A DNA stretch of 36,741 nucleotides from the NCBI GenBank assembly GCA_003225005.1, contig QIAN01000236.1, positions 1-36,741 on the forward strand. Direction: 5' to 3'. The translations under genes were made by a program, and so were the position numbers. This DNA is from Acidobacteriota bacterium. GTDB taxonomy: Bacteria > Acidobacteriota > Terriglobia > Terriglobales > Acidobacteriaceae. Under the pieces are notes generated by a model that saw nothing but the letters and a program-made list of their open reading frames with translations, was not told the origin of the DNA and ran no database searches. Of this stretch, positions 18,636 to 27,180 are shown piece by piece. The first letter of the stretch is position 1. Every line of letters begins with the position of its first letter.

Positions 18636-21600
18636 ATGCCACCGTTCGAGTCCGCGCCACTGGTATCCATCACCTCTGACCCTTACGCAGTGCGGGCGCA
18701 GTCCGTTCGGTCCGCGCCAATCGACGCCGTGGCTCTGGCGGACGCTCTGCGCGGTGAAATCCGCGGCGAAGTGCGCTTTGATGACGGTAGTCGTGCTCTA
18801 TACGCTACTGACGGCTCTAACTATCGCCAGGTCCCTGTCGGCGTAGTCTTGCCGCGCGATGTGGAAGATGTTCTGGCGGTGGTTACGATTTGTCGTCGCT
18901 TCAGCGCGCCCCTCCTATGCCGCGGCGGCGGCACGTCCCTAGCAGGCCAATGCTGCAACATCGCGGTCATTGTCGATTTCTCTAAGCACATGGCAGAAAT
19001 CCTTGAGATTGATCCCGTCCGCCGCGTCGCCCGAGTCCAGCCCGGAGTGATCCTCGATCGTCTTCGCAACGCCGCTGAAAAACATCATCTGACATTTGCT
19101 CCTGACCCAGCCACGCATGACCATTGCACTCTCGGCGGCATGATCGGCAACAACTCGTGCGGCGTGCATTCGGTCATGGCGGGCAAGACCGACGACAACA
19201 TCGAAGAGCTCGAAATCCTCACGTACGATGGCACACGACTGAAGGTTGGTGAGACCTCGAGCGACGAACTGGAGAACATCATCTGCGAAGGGGGTCGCCG
19301 TGGCGAAATCTACGGCCAACTAAAAGGCATCGCGGCGACATATGGCGATCTCATCCGCAAGAATTTCCCCAAAATTCCGCGGCGAGTATCTGGCTACAAC
19401 TTGAACTATCTGTTGCCGGAAAACGGTTTCCACGTGGCGCGTGCGCTGGTGGGATCAGAAGGAACGTGCGCCACCGTGCTCGAAGCCACATGCCGTCTGG
19501 TCGAGAGTCCGCCGGCGCGCGTGTTGCTCGTGGTGGCCTATCCCGACATTTATCAATGTGCCGATCACGTGCCTGAAATCATGGAGCACAAGCCAGTCGG
19601 GTTGGAAGGCATTGATGATCTGCTGGTGGGCTACACACGTCGCAAGGCCATCAACTCCGAAGGTCTGTCCCTTCTGCCCGTGGGTTGTGGTTGGCTGCTC
19701 GTTGAGTTCGGCGCGCAGACAGCGCTGGAGGCTGAGTCGCAAGCCCGCACCTTGATGGAAACCCTGAGCCGCAACCAAAGTCCGCCCAATATGCATTTGT
19801 TAACCAACCCAAGGCAAGCTCGGCAGGTATGGGAAATTCGCGAGGCTGCTTTGGGGGTTACCTCTCACGTCCCGGGCGAACCGCTGAACTGGGAGGGTTG
19901 GGAAGATGCCGCCGTAGCTCCAGAGAAACTCGGCGGCTACCTGCGGGACCTGCGCAAGATGATGGCGGCTTACGGCTACAAGGGCTCGCTGTACGGACAC
20001 TTCGGCCATGCCTGCGTCCACACCCGTATCAACTTCGACCTTCAATCGAAAGAAGGCATCGCAAAATTCCGCAAGTTCGTCGAAGAAGCGGCCGACCTGG
20101 TGGTCAGCTACGGCGGCTCGCTATCCGGTGAGCATGGTGACGGTCAGTCCCGAGCGGAATTGCTGCCGAAAATGTTCGGGCCGGAGCTCATGCAGGCCTT
20201 CCGAGAGTTCAAGTCTGCGTGGGACCCCGACTGGAAGATGAATCCTGGCAAACTGATCGAGCCTTACAAGATCGACGAAAACCTGCGGCTCGGCCCCGAG
20301 TACGCTCCCTGGCAGCCTGAAACGCATTTTCACTTTCCTGACGACCACGGCAATTTCGCGAATGCCGCTCTTCGCTGCGTTGGCGTGGGAAAGTGCCGCC
20401 GCGAAGAAGGCGGAGTCATGTGTCCCAGCTACCGCGCCACGCGTGAAGAAGAACACTCCACGCGTGGCCGCGGGCACCTACTCTGGGAGATGACCCAGGG
20501 TGAAGTAATCCGCGACGGCTGGAGGAGTGAAGAGGTCAAACATTCTCTCGACCTCTGCCTTGCTTGCAAAGGATGCAAGAGCGACTGCCCCGTGGCGGTG
20601 GACGTGGCCACGTACAAGGCCGAGTTTCTCTCTCACTACTACGAAGGCCGTGTTCGTCCAAGGAGTGCCTACGCCTTCGGCAACATCGACGTCTGGGCGC
20701 GGCTTGCTTCGCATGTCCCCGGACTTGCGAATCTCACCACACAGTCGCCGGTCCTCCGCGATATTGCCAAACTGGTAGCTGGTGTTGCTCGAGAGCGCAA
20801 CCTTCCGGCCTTCGCTCCGCAGAGTTTCAGCAGCTGGTTTCGAAGTCGCGGAGTGCGCAATCTCACCAGTCCACGAGTGGTTCTGTGGCCCGACACGTTT
20901 AATAACTATTTCCTTCCCGCTACCGCGAAGGCCGCGGTGAACGTGCTAGAGACCGCAGGTTTCTGCGTCCTTCTGCCGAAGACGAACTTGTGTTGCGGAC
21001 GTCCCCTTTATGACTTCGGCATGCTCGACCGGGCCAAGAGATTGCTGCTCCAAATTCTCGATTCCGTCTCGCCTGCGATCGAAGCGGGAATTCCGGTCGT
21101 TGGTCTCGAGCCCAGCTGCGTGGCCGTCTTCCGCGACGAACTGTGCAACCTATTCCCCCATGACCATCGAGCCCAAGCATTGTCTCGCCGAACTTTTCTC
21201 CTGAGTGAATTCGTTGAGACGCATGCCGCGAGCTTTACCTTTCCGCGCCTCGAACGCAAAGCCCTGCTGCACGGGCACTGTCACCACAAGTCGATCATGA
21301 AAATGACGGCGGAAGAAGCCATCTTGCGCCGCATCGGCGTGGACTTCCTGTCACCCGCGCCGGGATGCTGCGGCATGGCCGGCTCGTTCGGTTTCGAGCA
21401 TGATAAGTATGAGTTGTCGATGGCCATCGCTGAGCTCGAGCTTCTCCCTGCGGTTCGTCGAGCACCCTCGGACTGGCTGATCATCGCTGACGGTTTCAGC
21501 TGCCGCGAACAGATTGCCCAGGGTTCCGACCGACACGCTCTCCATGTGGCTGAGGTGCTGCAGATGGCCACCAACGCCGCCGGGGCAAAGGCGCAGGGCA

Positions 21601-21740
21601 ATGGATCGCCCTTGGGCGAGTATCCTGAGTCTCGGGAAATTCAACGGCATCATGGGGACGTTCGCCGGTCGATGAAACGGGCAGGTCTAGGGCTAGGAGC
21701 TCTGGCCGTGGGCGCCATGCTATTCCGGTCGCTGTCGTAA
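18636..21740 (+). CDS. Large FAD-binding / Fe-S oxidoreductase (YdiJ-like D-2-hydroxyacid dehydrogenase)
   Basis: A 1034-aa fusion of a GlcD-type flavin domain and a GlpC-type Fe-S domain. Residues about 45-260 form the FAD-binding PCMH domain (CRGGGTSLAGQC, LGGMIGNNSCGVHS), followed by a FAD-oxidase C-terminal domain to about 540. A ferredoxin part then carries two Cys clusters, the second being CLACKGCKSDCP, and the C-terminal half has two cysteine-rich motifs, NLCCGRPLYDFG and GCCGMAGSFGFE. The architecture and length match YdiJ, a D-2-hydroxyglutarate dehydrogenase in E. coli; D-lactate is another possible substrate. The last about 22 residues (GLGLGALAVGAMLFRSL) form a hydrophobic tail that may attach it to the membrane, where it could feed electrons to quinone. 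It starts 54 bp after the oxidase genes. Confidence 0.92.
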   Translation: MPPFESAPLVSITSDPYAVRAQSVRSAPIDAVALADALRGEIRGEVRFDDGSRALYATDGSNYRQVPVGVVLPRDVEDVLAVVTICRRFSAPLLCRGGGTSLAGQCCNIAVIVDFSKHMAEILEIDPVRRVARVQPGVILDRLRNAAEKHHLTFAPDPATHDHCTLGGMIGNNSCGVHSVMAGKTDDNIEELEILTYDGTRLKVGETSSDELENIICEGGRRGEIYGQLKGIAATYGDLIRKNFPKIPRRVSGYNLNYLLPENGFHVARALVGSEGTCATVLEATCRLVESPPARVLLVVAYPDIYQCADHVPEIMEHKPVGLEGIDDLLVGYTRRKAINSEGLSLLPVGCGWLLVEFGAQTALEAESQARTLMETLSRNQSPPNMHLLTNPRQARQVWEIREAALGVTSHVPGEPLNWEGWEDAAVAPEKLGGYLRDLRKMMAAYGYKGSLYGHFGHACVHTRINFDLQSKEGIAKFRKFVEEAADLVVSYGGSLSGEHGDGQSRAELLPKMFGPELMQAFREFKSAWDPDWKMNPGKLIEPYKIDENLRLGPEYAPWQPETHFHFPDDHGNFANAALRCVGVGKCRREEGGVMCPSYRATREEEHSTRGRGHLLWEMTQGEVIRDGWRSEEVKHSLDLCLACKGCKSDCPVAVDVATYKAEFLSHYYEGRVRPRSAYAFGNIDVWARLASHVPGLANLTTQSPVLRDIAKLVAGVARERNLPAFAPQSFSSWFRSRGVRNLTSPRVVLWPDTFNNYFLPATAKAAVNVLETAGFCVLLPKTNLCCGRPLYDFGMLDRAKRLLLQILDSVSPAIEAGIPVVGLEPSCVAVFRDELCNLFPHDHRAQALSRRTFLLSEFVETHAASFTFPRLERKALLHGHCHHKSIMKMTAEEAILRRIGVDFLSPAPGCCGMAGSFGFEHDKYELSMAIAELELLPAVRRAPSDWLIIADGFSCREQIAQGSDRHALHVAEVLQMATNAAGAKAQGNGSPLGEYPESREIQRHHGDVRRSMKRAGLGLGALAVGAMLFRSLS

Positions 21741-21881
21741 GGCGCTGATTATAAACAGGTTGTATGCCATCCTAGGCTCATAGCTAAGGTCCGCCTCTCG
21801 CCAGATTGTCACGTTTCTGGGAAAATAGACTTCTCGCCGCTTTGCCCTGAGGCGCTTCCCGCCGGTATTAAAGCGCCAGGA

Positions 21882-23066
21882 ATGGGGTTTCGAACCATGG
21901 ACCACGAACTTGCCATGACGCTTCCGGGCATAAGCCGAGGTGCTTCAGAAGCGCGTTCAGCCCCCCTTGTGGTGCAGGCTCCGAAGGCTCCCCTCCAAGG
22001 CTCGGTGCTGGTCTTAATCCAGTTTGACGTGTGCGAAGAAATACGCCTCGACAAGCTCCGGGATATTTTCGGGGCCCGGACAGCAGACGCGAGTTTCAAG
22101 CATCAGGCGCCCGGATACGTTCGCTACCAGCGCCCGCCCGTCGAGGAAAACATTGAACCCCTGGTCCTCGATAGCGGGGAGCGGCTTCAGGTCGAAATCA
22201 AGTATTTCGACTATGGCGTGGTCAGCGTGGTCTTTGAGCTGTCCTTCGCTGGCGATTGGGACACATTAGTCCAACTTTCCAGCCGATGGGTTTCCGACAC
22301 CAACTTTGAAGTTCTTGCCAGCCGCATCGTGAAGCAGCGACTCGAGAGCGCAGCACCCGCACTGGTAAAGCGTTACGACACGGAATGGCTGCAAGAGGAT
22401 TACTTTATTTTTCACGTGCGCGAGATTGCCGGAGAACCCTCGGCTTCCGATTTGCTGGCTGCGCATGGGGGCCGCATCGCCCAGGTCGTCCGCGGAGAAA
22501 CCGCTACGCTGTCAGACGGCGAACGTGAGGAAATTCTGCAGTCGCAAATTTCCTACTATCCGAATGATCTGGCTGTAATTGGCTGGAATGCTGCCTTCAT
22601 CTACGACACACCGGCCGGGGCGGAAACCGCGATTCAGCTGCTGCAGTACGCCAACTCGCAGTTGCTTGAGTTTCGTCATTACGACGATCTGCTCACCCAT
22701 GAACTGGAAGGGGTTTACGACTTCCTCGACAAGGGCGTCGGACTTTGGTCACGTTGGCGGACGGCCAACGCGGCTACCAAGCTGCACACCGTATTGCTCG
22801 ATGTCGCCGAACTGACGGAGCGGGCCGACAATGCGATCAAATTTCTCAGCGACATGTTTTCCGCCCGCCTGTACAAGTTGGCAGCGTCCCGGGTGGGCGT
22901 CCCGGACTACAAAGATCTCGTTCAGCAAAAACTAAATACCGCCGAAGACCTTTATCATTTCATGGTCGATCAGTTCAACCAGAGCCGAGCCTTCGTGCTC
23001 GAGTTGATGGTGGTAATAATTCTGATCATCGAGCTGATCTGGGTCTTCCGCGGCAAACCGCTCTAG
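21882..23066 (+). CDS. Probable RMD1/DUF155-like protein with C-terminal membrane anchor
   Basis: A 394-aa protein without known catalytic motifs. The middle part contains a FDYGVVSVVFELSF stretch, similar to the YGV.VFW element of the RMD1/YagE (DUF155) family. The C-terminal third is helical and charged, ending in FNQSRAFVLELMVVIILIIE and WVFRGKPL, a single membrane helix at about 371-389. RMD1-type proteins share this plan of soluble domain, helical region and C-terminal anchor; their bacterial role is unknown. The assignment is from memory of the pattern and uncertain. ATG 21882 is used; ATG 21897 is an alternative. It converges with the next gene, sharing the CTAG of both stop codons. 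Confidence 0.85.
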   Translation: MGFRTMDHELAMTLPGISRGASEARSAPLVVQAPKAPLQGSVLVLIQFDVCEEIRLDKLRDIFGARTADASFKHQAPGYVRYQRPPVEENIEPLVLDSGERLQVEIKYFDYGVVSVVFELSFAGDWDTLVQLSSRWVSDTNFEVLASRIVKQRLESAAPALVKRYDTEWLQEDYFIFHVREIAGEPSASDLLAAHGGRIAQVVRGETATLSDGEREEILQSQISYYPNDLAVIGWNAAFIYDTPAGAETAIQLLQYANSQLLEFRHYDDLLTHELEGVYDFLDKGVGLWSRWRTANAATKLHTVLLDVAELTERADNAIKFLSDMFSARLYKLAASRVGVPDYKDLVQQKLNTAEDLYHFMVDQFNQSRAFVLELMVVIILIIELIWVFRGKPL

Positions 23067-24430
23067 CCCTTCACGATTTTCTTCGCGCCACCATCCCAAA
23101 CGGCAATAGCTTTGTTGAAATAGGCATAATTGGCCAAATGGCATCCAATGGCTGCATTGTTCCCGAATATTTCATTCTCCACCGTCGGCTTCCGGCTACG
23201 AACCGCGTTGAAAAAGTTGGCCTGATGGTCGGCGGTATCGTTGTAGCCATGCGGCGAAGCAAACGTTTCGGCTTGTTCGTCAATCTTGACCCCTAGAGCT
23301 TTGGGCTCAGGATTCTCCGCAGCCCATTTTTCCAGGTATTCTTCCCGCGCCTTCTTGGGCCAGCCCTTGACCGAATAACCCTCTGGCTCTGGTCGCGTAT
23401 CCTGCGGAGTGTAGGTCAAGGTCGAATCCTTGATAATCATCGTGCCCTTTGTGCCGTAGAATCCGATGAACTCTCCACCATCATTGTTCAAGTTGCAGCG
23501 CATCGTGACGCGGAAGTTGGGATAGTCGTAGAAAGTCTGGATGAGATCGGGGAACTCGCGGCCATCCTTGAAATGGAAAAGGCCGCCGGCGGATTGGGCG
23601 CGTTGCGCAACCGCGTTCGTGCTGGTGATGAACTGGATCCCGGAAATCAGGTGAACAAACAGGTCGCCACCCAGCCCCTCGCCGTAATCCGTAAAACACC
23701 GCCAGCGGAAGAAGCGCACCGCGTCAAAGGGACGCTTCGGTGCGCCGTCGAGAAACGCATTCCAGTCGATAGTCGTTTCATTCGCATCCGGAGCAATCGG
23801 ATACACCCAGGCACCGCTCGGACTGTTGCGGTCCCAGTATGCCTCGATCGCCGTGACCTCTCCCAGCCTGCCCGAGTCATAGATTTCCTTAGCCTTGGCG
23901 TAGAGGATCGAACTGACGCGCTGGCTGCCAATCTGCACGATGCGATTTCCTTTGTGAGCTGCCGCCATCATGGCGAATCCATCGTCCACGGTGTGCGACA
24001 TGGGCTTTTCGCAATACACATCCTTGCCGGCGGCACAGGCATCTTCGAACACTTTGCGGTGCTGGTGATCAGTGACCGCGATAATCACGGCGTCAACATC
24101 CTTGCGGTCGAGGATTGCACGATAGTCGCGAGTGGCCGGGACATCGCTATTTTTGACGGCTTCCTGAGCAGCTACGTGACGTGCGTCATAAAGGTCGCAA
24201 ACTGCCACGCACTGAACGCCGGGGACCATGAGCGTCGCCGAGAGTAACTCGCAGCCCCGAACGCCGGTTCCAATCGAGGCGAAACGGACCTGGTCGCTGG
24301 GTGGCACCGGCCCGGCAAAAGCCGACAGATGCGTCGGGTTGAGAAGAGTAACTTTCGCGGCCGCGCCCGCAGCCACTGCTCCTGCACCAAAGTGGATAAA
24401 TTGACGTCGAGTCACCGAATTTCTTCCCAT
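23063..24430 (-). CDS. Tat-exported Gfo/Idh/MocA family oxidoreductase
   Basis: A 455-aa NAD(P)-dependent dehydrogenase of the Gfo/Idh/MocA family, usually acting on sugars, inositols or glycosides. It starts MGRNSVTRRQFIHFGAGAVA, a twin-arginine signal (TRRQFIHF), so the folded enzyme is probably exported with its cofactor, as in glycosidase family 109-type relatives. The Rossmann part has SIGTGVRG and the family motif YCEKPMSHTV. The second domain carries the W-R-x-Y-T-D-like stretch FRWRCFTDYGEGLGGDLFVH. The start is firm: AGGAGG (complement of 24439-24444) lies eight bases upstream. Its stop overlaps that of the convergent RMD1-like gene by four bases. Confidence 0.94.
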   Translation of the reverse strand: MGRNSVTRRQFIHFGAGAVAAGAAAKVTLLNPTHLSAFAGPVPPSDQVRFASIGTGVRGCELLSATLMVPGVQCVAVCDLYDARHVAAQEAVKNSDVPATRDYRAILDRKDVDAVIIAVTDHQHRKVFEDACAAGKDVYCEKPMSHTVDDGFAMMAAAHKGNRIVQIGSQRVSSILYAKAKEIYDSGRLGEVTAIEAYWDRNSPSGAWVYPIAPDANETTIDWNAFLDGAPKRPFDAVRFFRWRCFTDYGEGLGGDLFVHLISGIQFITSTNAVAQRAQSAGGLFHFKDGREFPDLIQTFYDYPNFRVTMRCNLNNDGGEFIGFYGTKGTMIIKDSTLTYTPQDTRPEPEGYSVKGWPKKAREEYLEKWAAENPEPKALGVKIDEQAETFASPHGYNDTADHQANFFNAVRSRKPTVENEIFGNNAAIGCHLANYAYFNKAIAVWDGGAKKIVKG

Positions 24431-24656
24431 GAATTGTGCCTCCTAAGATGTCTTGAGCGTTTCGGGAACAGCCGCCACGCGAGCCTAAGTTACTCCGGTT
24501 GGTGATTATCCCACAAGATCCAGTGCACTCCTCGTTATCTTCTGTGATCGGCCCTCAGCAGGGGAGCATTGCCGAAAACGAGAATCGCCCTAGCCAAAAT
24601 GCCTTCGCTGTCCTTATGCTGAACTGCGCAGCACGTTGCTGTTCGAGGGAGACCGC

Positions 24657-25409
24657 ATGCGAGGTCTGAAAGGCAAGCGCGTCCTGATTACCGGAGGCGC
24701 GAGCGGTATCGGCGCGGCCACGGCCGCCCGCTTCCTGGAAGAAGGTTCTCAGGTCTGCGTGCTCGACCGGGACCCAAAAGCCCTCGAGCAGATTCGGCGT
24801 CAGTTGCCGACCCTGGCCGGTATCGTGGCTGCGGATGTATCAAACCTCGAGCAGGTGCGCGCTGCTTTTGCCGAGGCTGTGCGCTTCATGGGCCGCGTAG
24901 ACGTACTCGTCAATAACGCAGGCATCAGCATTCGCCACAACTTCCTCGACATCACCGCCGAAGAATGGGACAAAGTGGTTGCCGTGAACCTCACCGGTGT
25001 GTTTTACGTGGCCCAGATCGCCGCCCGCCACATGTGGGAGCGCGGCAGCGGCGTGATCCTGCAAACCGCCTCGACCAACGGGATCATGGGATATCCCTAC
25101 TACGCTGATTACAACGCCACCAAAGCGGGAGTGATCGAACTCACCCGCTCTATGGCCCTCGAACTGGCGCCCCGGATTCGAGTATGCGCCGTAGCCCCCG
25201 GATACGTGCTCACTCCCATGCAGCGTGCGGAATATACTGACGCGATGCTCGATGAAGTGAACCGTAAAATCCCCCTGCAGCGACACGCCAAGCCGGAGGA
25301 GATCGCGGCCTTGTTCGCGTACCTCGCGTCTGATGACGCGGCGTACGCCACCGGCCAGGTTTACACGATGGACGGGGGGGAGACGGCGGGGGGTCTCGCG
25401 AGCCGATAG
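24657..25409 (+). CDS. Short-chain dehydrogenase/reductase (SDR), first of a tandem pair
   Basis: A 250-aa classical SDR. The cofactor motif TGGASGIG is at 12-19, NNAG at 87-90, and the active site comprises Ser140, Tyr153 and Lys157 (YNATK). Asp38 at the end of strand beta-2 (VLDRD) suggests NAD rather than NADP preference. The substrate is unknown; the pattern fits 3-oxoacyl reductase- or sugar dehydrogenase-like enzymes. ATG 24657 is chosen, with a GAGGGAGA purine stretch just upstream; a TTG at 24636 also lies in frame. A second SDR follows after a 178-bp repeat-like spacer. The two share only family features and look like old rather than fresh duplicates. Confidence 0.93.
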   Translation: MRGLKGKRVLITGGASGIGAATAARFLEEGSQVCVLDRDPKALEQIRRQLPTLAGIVAADVSNLEQVRAAFAEAVRFMGRVDVLVNNAGISIRHNFLDITAEEWDKVVAVNLTGVFYVAQIAARHMWERGSGVILQTASTNGIMGYPYYADYNATKAGVIELTRSMALELAPRIRVCAVAPGYVLTPMQRAEYTDAMLDEVNRKIPLQRHAKPEEIAALFAYLASDDAAYATGQVYTMDGGETAGGLASR

Positions 25410-25424
25410 GTGCGGCGGCGGAGA

Positions 25425-25580
25425 TCGTAAACGGCGTTGGGCACGACATGACTCCAGCTGCGAAGCGGCGATAGAATGCAGCCCAGGGCATAAGCCGTGG
25501 GGGGAATTGGGAAATACACCAGTCGCGTGGCAGCCAAAGAATAGTCCTCGCAGAACTCTGCGGCCGCTGAGACAAGGCTT
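25425..25580 (+). repeat. Hairpin-rich spacer, probable dispersed repeat remnant
   Basis: The spacer between the two SDR genes contains CCCAGGGC-ATAA-GCCGTGGG (25482-25501, 7 of 8 pairs), a smaller hairpin CGCAG...CTGCG near 25549-25562, and the phrase CTGCGAAGCGGCGATAGAAT. Such strings recur in acidobacterial spacers as far as I recall. No second copy lies in this window, so the repeat nature is inferred. Confidence 0.35.
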
Positions 25581-25587
25581 GGGCGAG

Positions 25588-26358
25588 ATGCCCTCGATGC
25601 GCCTAAAAGACAAAATTGCACTCATCACGGGTGGCACTTCAGGGATCGGTGAAGCCACGGCGCTGCTTTTCGCCAAAGAAGGTGCGAAAGTTGCCATCAC
25701 AGGCAGGAATCAGGAACGCGGTGCCGCCGTGGCTGAGCAGATCCGCAAGGCGAACGGCGAGGCTGTCTTTGTTCGCACCGATGTCAGCGTGATGGCCGAA
25801 TGCGAGCACGCCGTGAACCAGACTCTGCGCAACTTCGGTCGCCTCGATATTCTTTTCAACAACGCTGGTGTTTTCTATGCCCAGACCGCTCTCGAGTGTT
25901 CGGAACAGCAGTGGGATGAACAGATTAATGTCAATTTAAAAGGTACGTTTCTGATGTCGAAGTTCGCATTGCCAGCTATGATCGCGCAACGCAGCGGCGT
26001 AATCGTCAACAACAGTTCAGGATGGGGATTGGTCGGCGGCGATCATGCTGTCGCTTACTGCGCATCCAAAGGCGGAGTAGTGCTGATGACCAAGGCGATG
26101 GCGATCGATCACGGCAATCAGGGTATTCGGGTCAACTGCATCTGCCCCGGCGACGTCGAAACTCCAATGCTGCCCGCGGACGCGAAGATGCGCGGTCTGT
26201 CGTGGGACAAATATCTGGCAGGGTGCAACCAGCGTCCCATGGGCCGTATCGGCACGCCGGAGGAGATTGCCAAAGCCGTACTGTTTCTGGCCTCGGAGGA
26301 TTCTTCATTCATGACGGGATCTGCGCTCGTGGTGGATGGTGGAGGCACCGCCGACTAA
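25588..26358 (+). CDS. Short-chain dehydrogenase/reductase (SDR), second of the pair
   Basis: A 256-aa classical SDR with TGGTSGIG at 14-21, NNAG at 91-94, Ser143/144, Tyr157 and Lys161 (YCASK). Arg40 after beta-2 (ITGRN) suggests NADP(H) use, in contrast with the upstream SDR. The open frame runs back to 25333, but the upstream part overlaps the first SDR and the repeat-like spacer. I therefore start at ATG 25588 (MPSMRLKDKIALITGG); ATG 25597 is also possible. The C-terminal SFMTGSALVVDGGGTAD is typical of the family. It is followed 21 bp later by proC. The substrate is unknown. Confidence 0.93.
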   Translation: MPSMRLKDKIALITGGTSGIGEATALLFAKEGAKVAITGRNQERGAAVAEQIRKANGEAVFVRTDVSVMAECEHAVNQTLRNFGRLDILFNNAGVFYAQTALECSEQQWDEQINVNLKGTFLMSKFALPAMIAQRSGVIVNNSSGWGLVGGDHAVAYCASKGGVVLMTKAMAIDHGNQGIRVNCICPGDVETPMLPADAKMRGLSWDKYLAGCNQRPMGRIGTPEEIAKAVLFLASEDSSFMTGSALVVDGGGTAD

Positions 26359-26379
26359 GCAGCACAATATGACGTTCTC

Positions 26380-27180
26380 ATGAAAGCTACGGTCTTTCTC
26401 GGCGGCGGTCGCATTACCAGCGCGCTCGTAGCTGGATTGCGCCTGGCGAAATATAAGCCTCCTCTGGTTGTTTATGACCGGCATCCCGAAAAATTGAGGC
26501 GGCTGAAGCGCGAGTTCAATGTTTCAACAGAGCATGACTTAGCTCGAGCGGTGTCGCAAGCCTGTCTGCTGATTGTCGCAGTGCGCCCGCAGGACGTAGC
26601 AAATTTGTTGGATGACACCGCAAACTGCGATTGGGCCGCCGGGCCGAGGCTGGTGGTCAGTCTGGCCGCGGGTATTCCCCTCCAAAAACTGCGCTCCAAA
26701 GGCAGCTCTGCCGCGCGCTGGGGGCGCGCCATGCCCAGCCCCGTCTGCCGGATCGCCCGCGGCTTGACGGCGGTGACCTTCGAAGAAAACGTGGCGATGC
26801 GCCAGCGGAAACAGGTGCGTGACTTCTTCGGGCACCTCGGCTCCGTGCTGGAAATTCCGGAAGCTCATTTCGACGCTTTCACTGCCACATTCTCGCCGAG
26901 TCATGGCTATCATGCCCTGGCAACGCTGGCCCGCTCGGCACAAGCCGCCGGACTTGATCGCAAGGCCGCGCTCACCGCCGCCGCGCATGCGATTGCTGGA
27001 GGAATTTTTTACTGGCAGGAGAGTGGCCAGACGCTCGATGAATTGCTGCGCGAAGCCGCCACACCGGGAGGAACGGCGGCCGCGACCATGGCCGCTATGA
27101 ATCGGGCAGGCTACGAAAGAGTCGTCGCAAAAGGTCTTTGGACAGGTATCAAGCAGGCACGAATCAATGCCAGACGTTAG
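26380..27180 (+). CDS. proC: Pyrroline-5-carboxylate reductase family protein
   Basis: A 266-aa protein matching ProC in length and layout; ProC makes proline from pyrroline-5-carboxylate with NAD(P)H. The nucleotide-binding motif FLGGGRITSAL is at the N-terminus, VVSLAAGIPLQKL is in the Rossmann part, and the C-terminal dimer domain has the family's helix and LREAATPGGTAAATM (usually VTSPGGTT). Some positions deviate: the conserved RxMPN element reads RAMPSPVCRIARGLTAVT, and the SGPAY loop reads SPSHGYH. These changes may mean a paralogue with another imine substrate. It follows the second SDR by 21 bp and ends overlapping the convergent nucleotidyltransferase gene by four bases. Confidence 0.82.
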   Translation: MKATVFLGGGRITSALVAGLRLAKYKPPLVVYDRHPEKLRRLKREFNVSTEHDLARAVSQACLLIVAVRPQDVANLLDDTANCDWAAGPRLVVSLAAGIPLQKLRSKGSSAARWGRAMPSPVCRIARGLTAVTFEENVAMRQRKQVRDFFGHLGSVLEIPEAHFDAFTATFSPSHGYHALATLARSAQAAGLDRKAALTAAAHAIAGGIFYWQESGQTLDELLREAATPGGTAAATMAAMNRAGYERVVAKGLWTGIKQARINARR

